From: Cupriavidus neocaledonicus
GTDB lineage: Bacteria; Pseudomonadota; Gammaproteobacteria; Burkholderiales; Burkholderiaceae
Length of the DNA: 64,000 nt
Reading direction: 5' to 3'
Assembly: GCF_000372525.1 (NCBI RefSeq)
Contig: NZ_AQUR01000094.1
Span: 81,693-145,692, forward strand
Shown here: in pieces, positions 25,456 to 33,979 of the stretch
How positions within the stretch are numbered: the stretch's first letter is position 1
Layout: each line of letters begins with the position of its first letter
Position numbers and translations under genes: made by a program
The notes under the pieces: generated by a model
Database searches by the model: none
What the model saw: the letters and a program-made list of their open reading frames with translations, nothing else
Told to the model about the DNA's origin: nothing

Positions 25456-26247
25456 TCAGAAGTGACCGAGGTAGCCGCCGTCGACCGCCAGCACTTGCCC
25501 GGTGACATAGGACGCCGCCGGCGATGCCAGGAACACCACCGCGCCGGCCACCTCCTGCGGCTGGCCCCAGCGGCCCAGCGCGGTGCGCTGGCGCAGCCAC
25601 TCGGCCACGCTCTCGTCCTCGACCATGGGCTGGTTCGGCTCGGTGGCGAAGTAGCCGGGCGCGATCGCATTGACGGTGACGCCGTGGCGGCCCAGGTCGG
25701 CGGCCATGGCGCGCGTGAGCGCGTCCAGCCCGCCCTTGGTGGCGGGATAGAGCACGTCGCCGGCGCGCGCCACCTGGCCCGCGATCGAGCTGACGTTGAC
25801 GATGCGCCCGTAGCCGCCGTGGCGCATGCGCTGCGCGGCCAGCCGGCACAGCGCGTAGGGCGCGACCAGGTTGGTCTCGAGCATGGCGCGCAGGTCGCCG
25901 GCATCGAGCTGCGCCATATTGCTGCGGTTGCGCGCGCCGGCGTTGTTCACCAGGATGTCGAGCCGGCCATGGTCGGCATCGATGCGGTCGAAGGCCGCCG
26001 CCACGGCGGCCTCATCGGTGATGTCTAGCACCAGCGCCTCGGCGCTGCCGCCGCGCGCAGCCAGCGCGGCGACGGCCTCGTGCACGCGCGCCGCATTGCG
26101 GGCCACCACCAGCACATGGGCACCGGCATCGGCCAGCCCGGCGGCAATCGCCAGGCCCAGGCCCTGTGCGCCGCCGGTCACCAGCGCCACGCGGCCGTGC
26201 AGCGCGAACGGGGTACGGGCATCGGGGGAAGGGGTAGGAGTAGCCAT
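25456..26247 (-). CDS. Short-chain dehydrogenase/reductase (SDR)
   Basis: 263 aa classical SDR. Cofactor motif TGGAQGLGLAIA (near residue 24), NNAGARN, catalytic Ser in SSIAG, and YPATK (Tyr and Lys of the active site). The PGYFATEPNQPM segment and the C-terminal TGQVLAVDGGYLGHF are typical of gluconate 5-dehydrogenase/3-oxoacyl reductase relatives. The substrate is unresolved. It is apparently monocistronic; the gene to its right on the same strand encodes an ABC binding protein. Confidence 0.92.
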   Translation of the reverse strand: MATPTPSPDARTPFALHGRVALVTGGAQGLGLAIAAGLADAGAHVLVVARNAARVHEAVAALAARGGSAEALVLDITDEAAVAAAFDRIDADHGRLDILVNNAGARNRSNMAQLDAGDLRAMLETNLVAPYALCRLAAQRMRHGGYGRIVNVSSIAGQVARAGDVLYPATKGGLDALTRAMAADLGRHGVTVNAIAPGYFATEPNQPMVEDESVAEWLRQRTALGRWGQPQEVAGAVVFLASPAASYVTGQVLAVDGGYLGHF

Positions 26248-26293
26248 GCGGGCGACTATACCGCAGCGGCCGGCACGGTCCCGTCGCCGCGCG

Positions 26294-27430
26294 CTAGCGG
26301 ATCAGCTTGCCGGTGGACGACACGATCGACATTTCCACGAACGACGAGCCGGTGTGGCGTGCGGCGCTGTAGCTGATCAGGATGCCGCCGAGGTCATAGT
26401 CGCGCATGCCCTCCAGCGCCGCGACCAGCCGCTCGCGGGTCAGGTCGGGGCCGGCGCGGCGCAGCCCTTCGACCAGTACCTTGGCCGACATGAAGCCCTC
26501 CATGCCGGCGTTGGACGGCTCCACGCCCTGCTGCCTGGCCAGGCTGCGGTATTCGCTGGCCAGCGTCATCTGGCTGGAGTTGGTGCCCGGCACCACCTGC
26601 GTGATGATCAGGCCGCGCGCGTCGTCGCCGAGTTCGCGGATAAAGGCATCGGCGGCGTTGTTGGACAGCGTGACGAACTGCGCCTCGCTGCCGGCGCGGC
26701 GCAACTCGCGGATGATGCGCGCCGCCTCGGAGCCGGAGCCGATCACCAGCACCGCCTGCGGGTTGGCCTTGTGCATGGCCGCCACGCCCTGGCTGATGTC
26801 GCCCATGGGCCGGGCGAAGTTGACCGTCGCCGCGGGCTGCACGCCGCGTGCCTGCAACGCGGTGCTGTAGCCCTCCAGCACGTCCTGGCCGAAGCCGTCG
26901 TTGGCGTAGAAGATGCCGATGCGGCTCATGCCCGAGGTCGCCAGATGGTTGATCGCGCGCGCCACTTCGTCCTGGTACTTGGCGCGCACGTTGAAGACGA
27001 AGCGGTTCACCGGCCGGTGCAGCGTGATGGCGCCGGTCAGCGGCGCAATCAGCGGCACCTTCTGCGCGGCGATAATGGGCAGGATGCTTTCGTTCTGCGG
27101 CGTGCCGCGCACCATGAACAGCGCGAACACCTTGTCTTCGTCGAGCAGCTTGCGCACGTTGTCGGGCGTGCGCTTTGCATCGAAGCCGTCATCGTGGGTC
27201 ACCAGCTCGATGCGCCGCCCGGCGACGCCGCCGTTGGCATTGACCGTGCGCAGGTAGACCTGCGCGCCGGCGATCTGCTCCTTGACCGAGCCCGCCACCG
27301 GCCCGGTGATGCCGGCCGACTGGCCGATGCGGATGGTGTTGCGGGTCACGCCCGGCTCCGCCATGGCCGTTTGCGCGGCCCAGCCCAGCGTGGCGGCCAG
27401 CACGCCGCACGCGATCCATTTCGCCTTCAT
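26294..27430 (-). CDS. ABC transporter substrate-binding protein (Leu/Ile/Val-binding type)
   Basis: 378 aa periplasmic-binding protein type I. The signal peptide ends QTAMA-EPG and is followed by NTIRIGQSAGITGPVAGSVKEQIAGAQVYL, the usual branched-chain-amino-acid-type opening, and GIFYANDGFGQDVLEGY. It has no adjacent permease or ATPase genes, so it is an orphan receptor that would have to pair with components elsewhere. The start at 27430 has GGAGG upstream. Confidence 0.9.
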   Translation of the reverse strand: MKAKWIACGVLAATLGWAAQTAMAEPGVTRNTIRIGQSAGITGPVAGSVKEQIAGAQVYLRTVNANGGVAGRRIELVTHDDGFDAKRTPDNVRKLLDEDKVFALFMVRGTPQNESILPIIAAQKVPLIAPLTGAITLHRPVNRFVFNVRAKYQDEVARAINHLATSGMSRIGIFYANDGFGQDVLEGYSTALQARGVQPAATVNFARPMGDISQGVAAMHKANPQAVLVIGSGSEAARIIRELRRAGSEAQFVTLSNNAADAFIRELGDDARGLIITQVVPGTNSSQMTLASEYRSLARQQGVEPSNAGMEGFMSAKVLVEGLRRAGPDLTRERLVAALEGMRDYDLGGILISYSAARHTGSSFVEMSIVSSTGKLIR

Positions 27431-27655
27431 TGTCTCGACCCCTCCGCCTGGACGGCTGCTTTCATTGTTCTGTGGCGGCGCCGCGGGCAGGGGCCCGCGC
27501 GCCGTCACGCAAGGTACCGCATGCGTCGGACGCGGGCAAACCGGGAAAACCGGGGGTGTTGCAGCGGCATCACACCGGAACCGGGGGGCGGTCCCGGTGC
27601 GGGCCGGAGCGTGCGGCAGGGGGCGCGCCGCATGGGCGCGCGCGGAGAGAGATGC

Positions 27656-27671
27656 GGCGCCACGTGGCGCC
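27656..27671. terminator. 16-bp perfect palindrome after the DUF1269 gene
   Basis: GGCGCCACGTGGCGCC is self-complementary and lies 21 bp past the leftward stop at 27692. It could form a hairpin, but there is no T-run, so termination is only suggested. Confidence 0.35.
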
Positions 27672-27691
27672 AGCCGGCGGCAGGCGCCGGA

Positions 27692-28204
27692 TCAGGGGAA
27701 CGCCGGGATGGCCGGATCGACGCCGGCGAAGCTGGCTTCCGGATGCGCGTTGCGCAGCAGGGTTTCGACTTCCTCGACGCGGCTGCGCGGCACGTCGACC
27801 ATCAGCAGAATCTTGCCCGCCTCGATGTCTTTCTCGAACGCGCGCAGCCGGCTGTTGGGCGCGGAACTGCCGATCATGCTTGCGGCCCAGGCCCCGAACA
27901 CCGCGCCCAGCACCGCCAGCACGCCGACCAGCCCCCACTGCGGGGTGTCGCTGACGATGGGGAACATCGCCACCACCACGCCGGCCACCACGCCCACGCC
28001 GCCGCCGACCATCAGGCCCATCTCGGCCGCATGGACGATGTCGGACGTCTGGAACAGGTTGGCTTCATGCAGGCCGGTCATGTCGGCACCGTCGCGCGCC
28101 ACGAAGTGGATGTGGCGGTTCTCGACGCGCGCCAGCAGCAGGTCATCCATGGTGCGTCGGGCACTCGCCAGGTCGGGCAACAACCAGAAGATGCGTTTGC
28201 GCAT
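27692..28204 (-). CDS. DUF1269-type membrane protein
   Basis: 170 aa. An N-terminal RIFWLLPDLASARRTMDDLLLARVENRHIHFVARDG segment is followed by two membrane helices (MVGGGVGVVAGVVVAMFP and WGLVGVLAVLGAVFGAWAASMIG) and a C-terminal MVDVPRSRVEEVETLLRNAHPEA domain. This matches the DUF1269 pattern of stress-related inner-membrane proteins. The function is unknown. AAGGAGAGAG precedes the ATG. It is separate from the amyloid-like operon to its right by a 218-bp gap. Confidence 0.85.
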   Translation of the reverse strand: MRKRIFWLLPDLASARRTMDDLLLARVENRHIHFVARDGADMTGLHEANLFQTSDIVHAAEMGLMVGGGVGVVAGVVVAMFPIVSDTPQWGLVGVLAVLGAVFGAWAASMIGSSAPNSRLRAFEKDIEAGKILLMVDVPRSRVEEVETLLRNAHPEASFAGVDPAIPAFP

Positions 28205-28368
28205 GTCTCTCTCCTTGTTCAGGCCGCACCACCGGTGAGGTTGAAGCTGGTCGGAAAAAGTACCGCTGGCGGCGCGGGGTTATTTCTTTGTACGCCGTTC
28301 ATGGGGCCAGCGCAAGGCGCGTTTCGGCGCTGGCGCACGGTGCCGGCGGATGTGATGCGCGCGCGTGT

Positions 28369-28388
28369 CCTGCCCCGTGCGGGGCAGG
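28369..28388 (-). terminator. Hairpin downstream of the Fap-like operon
   Basis: CCTGCCCC pairs with GGGGCAGG around a GTGC loop, 35 bp past the last stop of the leftward operon. It has no U-tract, so it is weak or factor-dependent. Confidence 0.4.
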
Positions 28389-28422
28389 CGTCACGTCTTG
28401 CGCGGCGCGCTGCGCCGGCTGG

Positions 28423-29853
28423 TCAGAAAGTGATCGGCAGGCGCACATTGACCTGCAGGTCGGGGGTGTCGCGCGTCAGCCCCGCGCCCACCGAAAGGTT
28501 CAGCGTATAGCGGTTGTTGAAGCGGTACGAATACCCCACCAGCAAGGTGCCCTGCGTGATGCGCACCGAGCCCGGCACGGTCATGCCGTTCTGCTTGGTC
28601 GGCCAGATGATGGCCTGGTCGTAGCCGATACTGAACGACGCCTTCTCGTTGAGCGACAGCCCCATGCCGAAGCTGAACTCGAAAATGTCTCCCGGGGCGA
28701 TCTTGCCCAGGTTTTCCTTCTCGCCGTTCAGCACGGTGCGGCTCACGTTGTCGCGGGAAAAGTTGTGCAGGTAGCTGAAGGTGCCGAAGAACACCGCCGG
28801 ATCGGTCGGCAGCAGCCACGTAATGCCGGGCTGGATCGCATGGAAGCCAGTGCCGGTAGGCAGCCCCAGCGGCAGGCCAGTGCCGGTGGCATTGCCCACG
28901 CAGCGCGTCACGCAATCGGTCACAACTTCGAACGGGTCCGTGCCGGTGTTGGACTTGTAGCGCAGCCAGCCGACGAAATACGGAATGCGCTCATTGCCGT
29001 AGTTGAGCTGGTAGCGCACCGTGGCCTCGACATCGCCCAGGCCCTTGCCGCTGGCATTGAACACGTTGTCGACGGCGGTGCCGGTGAACACCTCGCGGCT
29101 GATGGTCGAGCCCGAGGTCTGCACGTACGGCACCTTGGCCTCGATCTCGAGCCGCTTGGTGACGCCGTAGCGCAGCGCGATCGATTCGATATAGGTCGAG
29201 GTCTTGACCTCGCGCACATCGATCAGCCCGATCAGGATGGCCGGAATGATCGAGTAGCCGACCAGCGCGACGCGGTTGTTCGATGAGTAGCCATACTGGA
29301 AGCCCGGCTCCACCACGAGCTTGCCCTCGGCGGTAAGCACCCCGGGCTGGTCGATCAGCGGTGCCACCTCTGGCGGGCGCCGGTCAGTCTCGGGTGGGCG
29401 CCCCACGGGCTCTTCCATGGCCACCGTCTGCGGGCTGGCCGACTCGCCCGGCTGCGCCCCGGGCTGCGGCGCCTGCGCCATGACCTGCTGCGGGCTGCTG
29501 CCCAGGCCCGGCGCGCCCTGCGTGGCGCTGGCTGCGGCTGCCGCGGCGGCAGCGTTGGTGGCATTGTCGGCCGGCATCACGCCGGGCCCGGAGCGCTGGC
29601 CGCCGCGCTTGGTGGCCAGCACCTCGGTGCCGATCACGCTGCGCAGTTCGCGGATCACTGCCTCCTGCTCGGCCAGCGCCCGCTTCATGGCATCGAGCTG
29701 GCTGGCCTGCTCGGCGAGTTCCCTCTGCAGTGATTCCAGTCCGGCCGCGGGTGGCCCCGCCTCCGGCGGCGTCTGGGCCTGCGCCAGTCCGCCGAGCAAC
29801 AGCAACGTCGAGCATCCCGCATTGCGGATGCCCTGCATCGAGCGCTTCTTCAT
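28423..29853 (-). CDS. FapF-like outer-membrane beta-barrel with N-terminal coiled coil
   Basis: 476 aa. A signal peptide (to about residue 26) is followed by a heptad-patterned helix at residues 39-75 (LESLQRELAEQASQLDAMKR...), a low-complexity Ala/Gln/Pro linker to about residue 150, and then a beta-barrel ending in RLPITF with terminal aromatic residue. The barrel resembles the MetA/phenol-degradation porin fold (GFQYGYSSNNRVALVGYS, GDVEATVRYQLNYG). A trimerising coiled coil plus barrel is the architecture of FapF, the amyloid export pore of Pseudomonas. It is the last gene of the operon, after a C39 peptidase and secreted Gly-rich proteins. A simple porin is the alternative. Confidence 0.78.
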   Translation of the reverse strand: MKKRSMQGIRNAGCSTLLLLGGLAQAQTPPEAGPPAAGLESLQRELAEQASQLDAMKRALAEQEAVIRELRSVIGTEVLATKRGGQRSGPGVMPADNATNAAAAAAAASATQGAPGLGSSPQQVMAQAPQPGAQPGESASPQTVAMEEPVGRPPETDRRPPEVAPLIDQPGVLTAEGKLVVEPGFQYGYSSNNRVALVGYSIIPAILIGLIDVREVKTSTYIESIALRYGVTKRLEIEAKVPYVQTSGSTISREVFTGTAVDNVFNASGKGLGDVEATVRYQLNYGNERIPYFVGWLRYKSNTGTDPFEVVTDCVTRCVGNATGTGLPLGLPTGTGFHAIQPGITWLLPTDPAVFFGTFSYLHNFSRDNVSRTVLNGEKENLGKIAPGDIFEFSFGMGLSLNEKASFSIGYDQAIIWPTKQNGMTVPGSVRITQGTLLVGYSYRFNNRYTLNLSVGAGLTRDTPDLQVNVRLPITF

Positions 29854-29928
29854 CGCGTCTTCCTCCCCCGGACGGCAGGCTGTTGTGCAGGAGCCTGCGA
29901 CCTGTACTGCCTGCTACCTCGCTAACGG

Positions 29929-30843
29929 CTATCTCATGCTTGCGGCCCGCAGCAGCGCATTGTTCAGCGCCGTGTTGGCCAGTTGCGACCGGAAGGCCTG
30001 CAGCGTATTGACGCTTGCGTCGATTGTCATCAGGCTCCGGATGCTCTGGTTGTTCAGCGTGTTCTGGATCACGGTCACCGGCGTTGCCGCCAGCGCGCCC
30101 ACCGCGGCGGCATTGCCCGGGCCGTTCTGGATCACGTTCTGCAAGCCGTTGGTGACGACCTGGCCCGTGGCCGTAGTCACGACCGTGGCCGGCAGGCCCG
30201 CCGCCCCGGCCGCAGCTGCCGCGGCCGTACCGGATGCCGCTGCGCCAGCGCCGCCAGAGACGCCGCCATGGGCAGATGCCGCAGCCGCGCCGCCGCCGCC
30301 CGCACCACCCGAAGCCGCCGCGCCGGCGCCATTGGCGCCCATCGCCGCGGCGGCGTCGGCCGTGACCGGACGGCCCGCCAGCGCGTTGGCGACCGTGGCG
30401 TTGGTGTTGGCCACAATGGCGGGTCCCAGTGCCGCGGCCAGCCGTGCGGCCTGCGCAGCAGTGATGCGGCTGACGTCAGGGATGTTAATGCTGGTGGCGA
30501 CCACCAGATCGCCGTTGATGTACACCGCGCGTTCGATACCGAACGAAACCTGCAGCCCGGGCATCTCGAAGCCGCCGCGCATGTCGTCGAGCTTGTCATG
30601 CGCCACCGGTTTCCAGCCGGCCATGCTGCCGCGCGCGGCGGCCAGCGGGTGCGAGTCGCCGCGCTCGCGCGCGGCCATGGCTGCCGGCGACGGCGGCGCC
30701 GCGGTATCGGTTGCGCCTGCCGGCGGCATCATGCCGGCCTGTGCCGTGCCGGCGTACGCCAGGCCGGCGCCCAGCACCATCGCCGCGGCCGCCGAGGCGG
30801 CGCTGCGTGGCACGGCCGGGGCCGGCAAGGAAATCTGCAACAT
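29929..30843 (-). CDS. Exported Ala/Gly-rich protein with LDDMRGG motif (FapE-like position)
   Basis: 304 aa. A signal-like N-terminus ends GTAQA (about residue 36). HDKLDDMRGGFEMPGLQVSF lies at about residues 82-101, then an Ala/Gly low-complexity stretch (residues about 180-235). The C-terminus is rich in short Asn repeats (VIQNTLNNQSIRSLMTIDASVNTLQAFRSQLANTALNNALLR). The LDDMRGG site resembles a double-glycine processing site and is shared with the 132-aa protein of this operon. The start at 30843 has GAGGAA upstream; an in-frame ATG at 30873 would overlap the peptidase gene. It is probably a minor fibre component or export factor, by context only. Confidence 0.75.
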   Translation of the reverse strand: MLQISLPAPAVPRSAASAAAAMVLGAGLAYAGTAQAGMMPPAGATDTAAPPSPAAMAARERGDSHPLAAARGSMAGWKPVAHDKLDDMRGGFEMPGLQVSFGIERAVYINGDLVVATSINIPDVSRITAAQAARLAAALGPAIVANTNATVANALAGRPVTADAAAAMGANGAGAAASGGAGGGGAAAASAHGGVSGGAGAAASGTAAAAAAGAAGLPATVVTTATGQVVTNGLQNVIQNGPGNAAAVGALAATPVTVIQNTLNNQSIRSLMTIDASVNTLQAFRSQLANTALNNALLRAASMR

Positions 30844-30853
30844 GATGCGTTCC

Positions 30854-31555
30854 TCAAAAATCTCCGGCGCCATGGCGGGGCATGACCGTGAAGAACAGGT
30901 TGTCCCGGTTGACGCCCATCCAGTAAGGACCGCTGGGCGCGACGCGCCAGTCCGCGGCGACGTTGAAGCGCGCGCGCTCGGTGCGGTTGTGGATCACGAA
31001 CAGCAGCTGGCTGTCCCAGATGCGCTCGAACTGTTCGCGCGACATGGCGCGCGTGCCGCGCGCCGGATCGCCGACCAGCACGCGGTTGCCCTTCACCCCC
31101 TTGACCACCACGAAATGGTGGTAGCCGTTCTCGACGATCAGCACGATCGCCGGCACCTGCGTTTCTTCCAGCTTCGACAGCGGCAGCTCGAAGCCATCCG
31201 CCTCATAGCCCAGTGCCGCCAGGAAGCGCTTCATGTCCAGCAGCGAGAACCCTTCGGCGCGGATCTTCTGCTGATCGCCGTTGAGGTACATGTTCTGGAA
31301 CACGGTGGCCTCGTTGATCGGATGGCCGTACTGGTACGTCAGCAGCGTGGCCACCGCGGCGGAGCCGCAGCTGAAGTCGAACTGCTGGCGGATGGTGGAC
31401 TTGAAGCGCGCCTCGCGGATGCTGGTGACCCTGACGCTGTAGGGTTCACCGACCGGGCCGTATATCGGGACGTCGGCGGCATGCGCGCCGGGCACATGCG
31501 CCGGGGCCAGCCACCACGGCACGCACGCCAGCAGGATTCGCAGCGGCTTCATCAT
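30854..31555 (-). CDS. Exported C39-family cysteine peptidase (FapD-like)
   Basis: 233 aa. A signal peptide (about 1-27, GAHAADVP) is followed by a C39 domain: oxyanion Gln and catalytic Cys in RQQFDFSCGSAAVATLL (Cys63), His in NGYHHFVVVKG (His147) and Asp in VGDPARG (Asp163). There is no ABC or membrane-transport domain, as in FapD rather than bacteriocin exporters. Its start overlaps the stop of the preceding small gene (ATGATGA type), so it is translationally coupled. The likely role is periplasmic processing of the secreted partners, perhaps at the LDDxRGG sites. Confidence 0.88.
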   Translation of the reverse strand: MMKPLRILLACVPWWLAPAHVPGAHAADVPIYGPVGEPYSVRVTSIREARFKSTIRQQFDFSCGSAAVATLLTYQYGHPINEATVFQNMYLNGDQQKIRAEGFSLLDMKRFLAALGYEADGFELPLSKLEETQVPAIVLIVENGYHHFVVVKGVKGNRVLVGDPARGTRAMSREQFERIWDSQLLFVIHNRTERARFNVAADWRVAPSGPYWMGVNRDNLFFTVMPRHGAGDF

Positions 31556-31950
31556 TTGAACTGGACGTTGACGATGGTGGCGTTCTGGATCAGCACGTTC
31601 GATCCCGAGTTCTGGATCGCGGTCGGGATCCCCGCCGCATTCGAGAACGCGCCCTCGGTGATGTGGTTGGCGCCGGACAAGGTATTGACCGCGGCGTTGT
31701 CGGCGACGGTGCCGTGCAGGCGCATGTCGTTGACGGTGACTTCCGCACCGCCGCGGACATCGTCCAGCCGCGACACGGGCACGGCCTTGGCCGCGCCGGC
31801 GAACAGCGCGGCCGGCGTCGATGCCAGTGCGGTGCCGGCTGCCGCCGCCGCGGTGGCCGCCAGCCCTGGCGGCTCCGCGTGGACCGGCAATGCTGGCCAG
31901 GCGAGTAATGCCGCGGCACAGGCGCCGACGGCGAAGCGGACCGGTTGCAT
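31552..31950 (-). CDS. Small exported protein with LDDVRGG motif (FapA-like position)
   Basis: 132 aa. The signal peptide ends PVHA-EPP (residue 25). An Ala-rich spacer and SRLDDVRGGAEVTVND (residues about 60-75) follow. The Asn-rich C-terminal part reads GTVADNAAVNTLSGANHITEGAF...IQNSGSNVLIQNATIVNV. The repetitive Asn/Gln/Ser beta pattern is compatible with an amyloid-forming or nucleating subunit. The gene lies between the giant Gly-rich protein and the C39 peptidase. A strong GGGGGAA precedes the ATG. No precise family is recognised from sequence alone. Confidence 0.78.
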   Translation of the reverse strand: MQPVRFAVGACAAALLAWPALPVHAEPPGLAATAAAAAGTALASTPAALFAGAAKAVPVSRLDDVRGGAEVTVNDMRLHGTVADNAAVNTLSGANHITEGAFSNAAGIPTAIQNSGSNVLIQNATIVNVQFK

Positions 31951-32128
31951 GGTGTTCCCCCCTGCCGATGCGCCGACTCTCTGCCCCCGGCTGCATGGCA
32001 ACTTGGCTTGCGTAGGCATGACAGGGCCCGGGCGCCCGCACACAGGATGCGGGCGCCGGTCCTGCCGGCATGACTGCGAAATCGCCGGCCGGCCGGGGCA
32101 AGCCCGGGATCCGGCCGCGTTGCGCGTC

Positions 32129-33730
32129 TTACCTGCCGCCCACGTTGAGGTTGGCCTGCACGTTCACGCTTTGCTGCACCAGCGAGGCCACGCCGCTGTT
32201 CTGGCTGGCCATCATGATGCCCGCCGCCGTCTGACCCACGCTGGTCATGGTGTTGGACATGTTGAAGGTGCCTGCGTCGACCAGGTTGTAGCCACCGTTG
32301 CCGCCGCTACCGCCGGCGCCGCCGTTGCCCACGCCGCCCACGCCGCCGGTACCGCCGGTGGCCGCGCCGCCGCTGCCGCCATTGCCGCCGTTGCCGCCGT
32401 CGCCGCCGTCACCGGCGGTGGCGCTGCCGTTCGAGGCCATCGCCGTGGCCGCGCCCGAAGTCGCCGCCGCGCCCGCGCCGCCGGCACCGCCGGTGCTGCT
32501 TTGCGCGCCGCCGGCACCGCCGGTCGCCGTGCCGTTGCCCGCCGTCGCGGTCGCGCCCGCGCCGCTCGAGCCGCCCGCGCCGCCCGTGCCGCTGCCGGCG
32601 CCGCCGGTCGCGACCGCGCCGGAGCTGCCGGCACCGCCCGCGCCGCCGGTGGCACCCGCGCCGCCGCCCGTGCCCGTGCCCGCGCCCGCCGTGTTGGTGC
32701 CGGCCGCGCCGGACCCGCCACCCGCAGCGCCCGCACCGCCGGCGTCGGCGCCGCGGCCGTTGGCATCGCCGCCGCTGCCGCCCGCGCCGCCTGCCGAACC
32801 GGCCAGGCCGCCGAGGGCACCGCTGGCGCCCAGGCCGCCGCCGCCGATCGCGCCGGCACCGCCGCCACGGCCACCCGCGCCAAGCGAGGCGCTCAGCGCA
32901 CCGCCGCCCTTGCCGTAGGCATCGCCGCCACTGCCGCCCTGGCTGCCGGCGGCGCTGAGTGCGCTGCCGCCCTTGCCATAGGCGCTGCCGCCATCGCCGC
33001 CCCAGCCGATCGCGGCGCCACCATCACCACCGTTGCCGCCCGCGGCCCGGCCCGTGGTGGCATCGCCGGCGCGCGCACCGCCGTTATAGGCATAGGCCTT
33101 GGCGCCCACCGCACCGACCGCGCCGGCAGCACCGTTGCCGCCCACGCCGCCAGCGCCAGTACCGCCGTTGCCGCCGGTGCCGCCCTTGCCGCCGAAGCCG
33201 GTGCCGCCGTTGGCGTTACCGAAGTTCTTGGCCACGTTGCCGATGTTGGCGACCGTATTGCCGGTGACCTGCCCGCTGAGCTTGCTGACGGCGATCGCCT
33301 TGCTGGTATTGAAGGAATTGGCGATGCTCGACGAGGCATTGCCCGCGTTGGCGGCGGCATTGCCGAGCCCGCCCTGGTCCAGCGTCAGGCGGGTGCGGTT
33401 GTCGGAGTTGGTCTTGCTCTTGTTGTTGGAGTTGGTGCGGTTGTTGGAATCATTGGTCGACTTGTCGACCGCAACCGTCGCGGTGCGGTTGTTGGAGTTG
33501 GTCTGCGACTTGTCGACGTCGATGCTGGTGGTGCGGGTGCTGGTGCTGTGATCGGAGTTGTCCTGGTTGGAGGTCGAATTCTCGTTGGCCAGGGACCCGG
33601 CACCTCTTTGGGTTGAATTGGCGGTGGCTGACTGATGGTTCCAGCCGTCCGTGTTGTTATTGGTCGGGTTACCCCACGCCGAACCAGCAAAGGCGAGGGC
33701 AATCGCCGACGCCAGCATTGTCTTGTTCAT
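32129..33730 (-). CDS. Large secreted Asn/Gly-rich protein, candidate amyloid or surface fibre subunit
   Basis: 533 aa. Signal peptide residues 1-20 (AGSAWG-NPTNNN). Residues about 21-120 are Asn/Ser/Thr-rich with imperfect repeats of the form (V/I)DKSxTNSNNRT. A short segment with SKLSGQVTGNTVANIGNVAKNF follows. Residues about 165-475 are an extreme Gly/Ala tract of GGxGGxG units, PGRS-like. A distinct C-terminus GTFNMSNTMTSVGQ...NSGVASLVQQSVNVQANLNV closes the protein. First gene of the leftward operon. GGGAG lies before the ATG at 33730. It could be the main fibre. Its Gly-rich core differs from the Gln/Asn repeats of FapC. Confidence 0.82.
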   Translation of the reverse strand: MNKTMLASAIALAFAGSAWGNPTNNNTDGWNHQSATANSTQRGAGSLANENSTSNQDNSDHSTSTRTTSIDVDKSQTNSNNRTATVAVDKSTNDSNNRTNSNNKSKTNSDNRTRLTLDQGGLGNAAANAGNASSSIANSFNTSKAIAVSKLSGQVTGNTVANIGNVAKNFGNANGGTGFGGKGGTGGNGGTGAGGVGGNGAAGAVGAVGAKAYAYNGGARAGDATTGRAAGGNGGDGGAAIGWGGDGGSAYGKGGSALSAAGSQGGSGGDAYGKGGGALSASLGAGGRGGGAGAIGGGGLGASGALGGLAGSAGGAGGSGGDANGRGADAGGAGAAGGGSGAAGTNTAGAGTGTGGGAGATGGAGGAGSSGAVATGGAGSGTGGAGGSSGAGATATAGNGTATGGAGGAQSSTGGAGGAGAAATSGAATAMASNGSATAGDGGDGGNGGNGGSGGAATGGTGGVGGVGNGGAGGSGGNGGYNLVDAGTFNMSNTMTSVGQTAAGIMMASQNSGVASLVQQSVNVQANLNVGGR

Positions 33731-33884
33731 ACGATGCTCCCAGGAGAATTTCACAGTCACAGCGGCTCAGCTCCTGGCCGGCACGCATCGAAGCGCGCGG
33801 CCGGAGGTTGCGGTCAGGCTTGCTGCCAAACCAGCCCTGCCCTGCGCATAATCGGTGCCAGCGTCGTCACCCGGGGCGGCAAGT

Positions 33885-33899
33885 CCTTGTATTACAAGG
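33885..33899. promoter_or_regulatory. Inverted repeat CCTTGTA-T-TACAAGG, candidate operator
   Basis: Perfect 15-bp palindrome with a single central base, 155 bp upstream of the leftward Gly-rich protein gene. It is AT-richer than its surroundings. Confidence 0.4.
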
Positions 33900-33979
33900 G
33901 CCACCTCGCGTCTCGCCACGGTTTTGGCCGATGTTTTGCCGGATCAACATGGGCCCCCGCGGATGTGCGGCCGGCGACA

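Noticed and set aside
32300..33240. CRISPR array or tandem DNA repeat
   Set aside because: The apparent periodicity is the GGxGGxG codon pattern of one protein; there are no regular spacers or conserved direct repeats.
29321..33616. Plus-strand open frame of over 1400 codons opposite the Fap-like operon
   Set aside because: It is the GC-rich antisense shadow of five genes that have signal peptides, ribosome sites and recognisable domains on the minus strand. Its composition (Ala/Pro/Arg) is typical of antisense frames.
32129..33730. Mycobacterial PE_PGRS homologue
   Set aside because: Only the Gly-rich composition is shared; there is no PE domain, and this protein has a Sec signal peptide and a distinct C-terminus.
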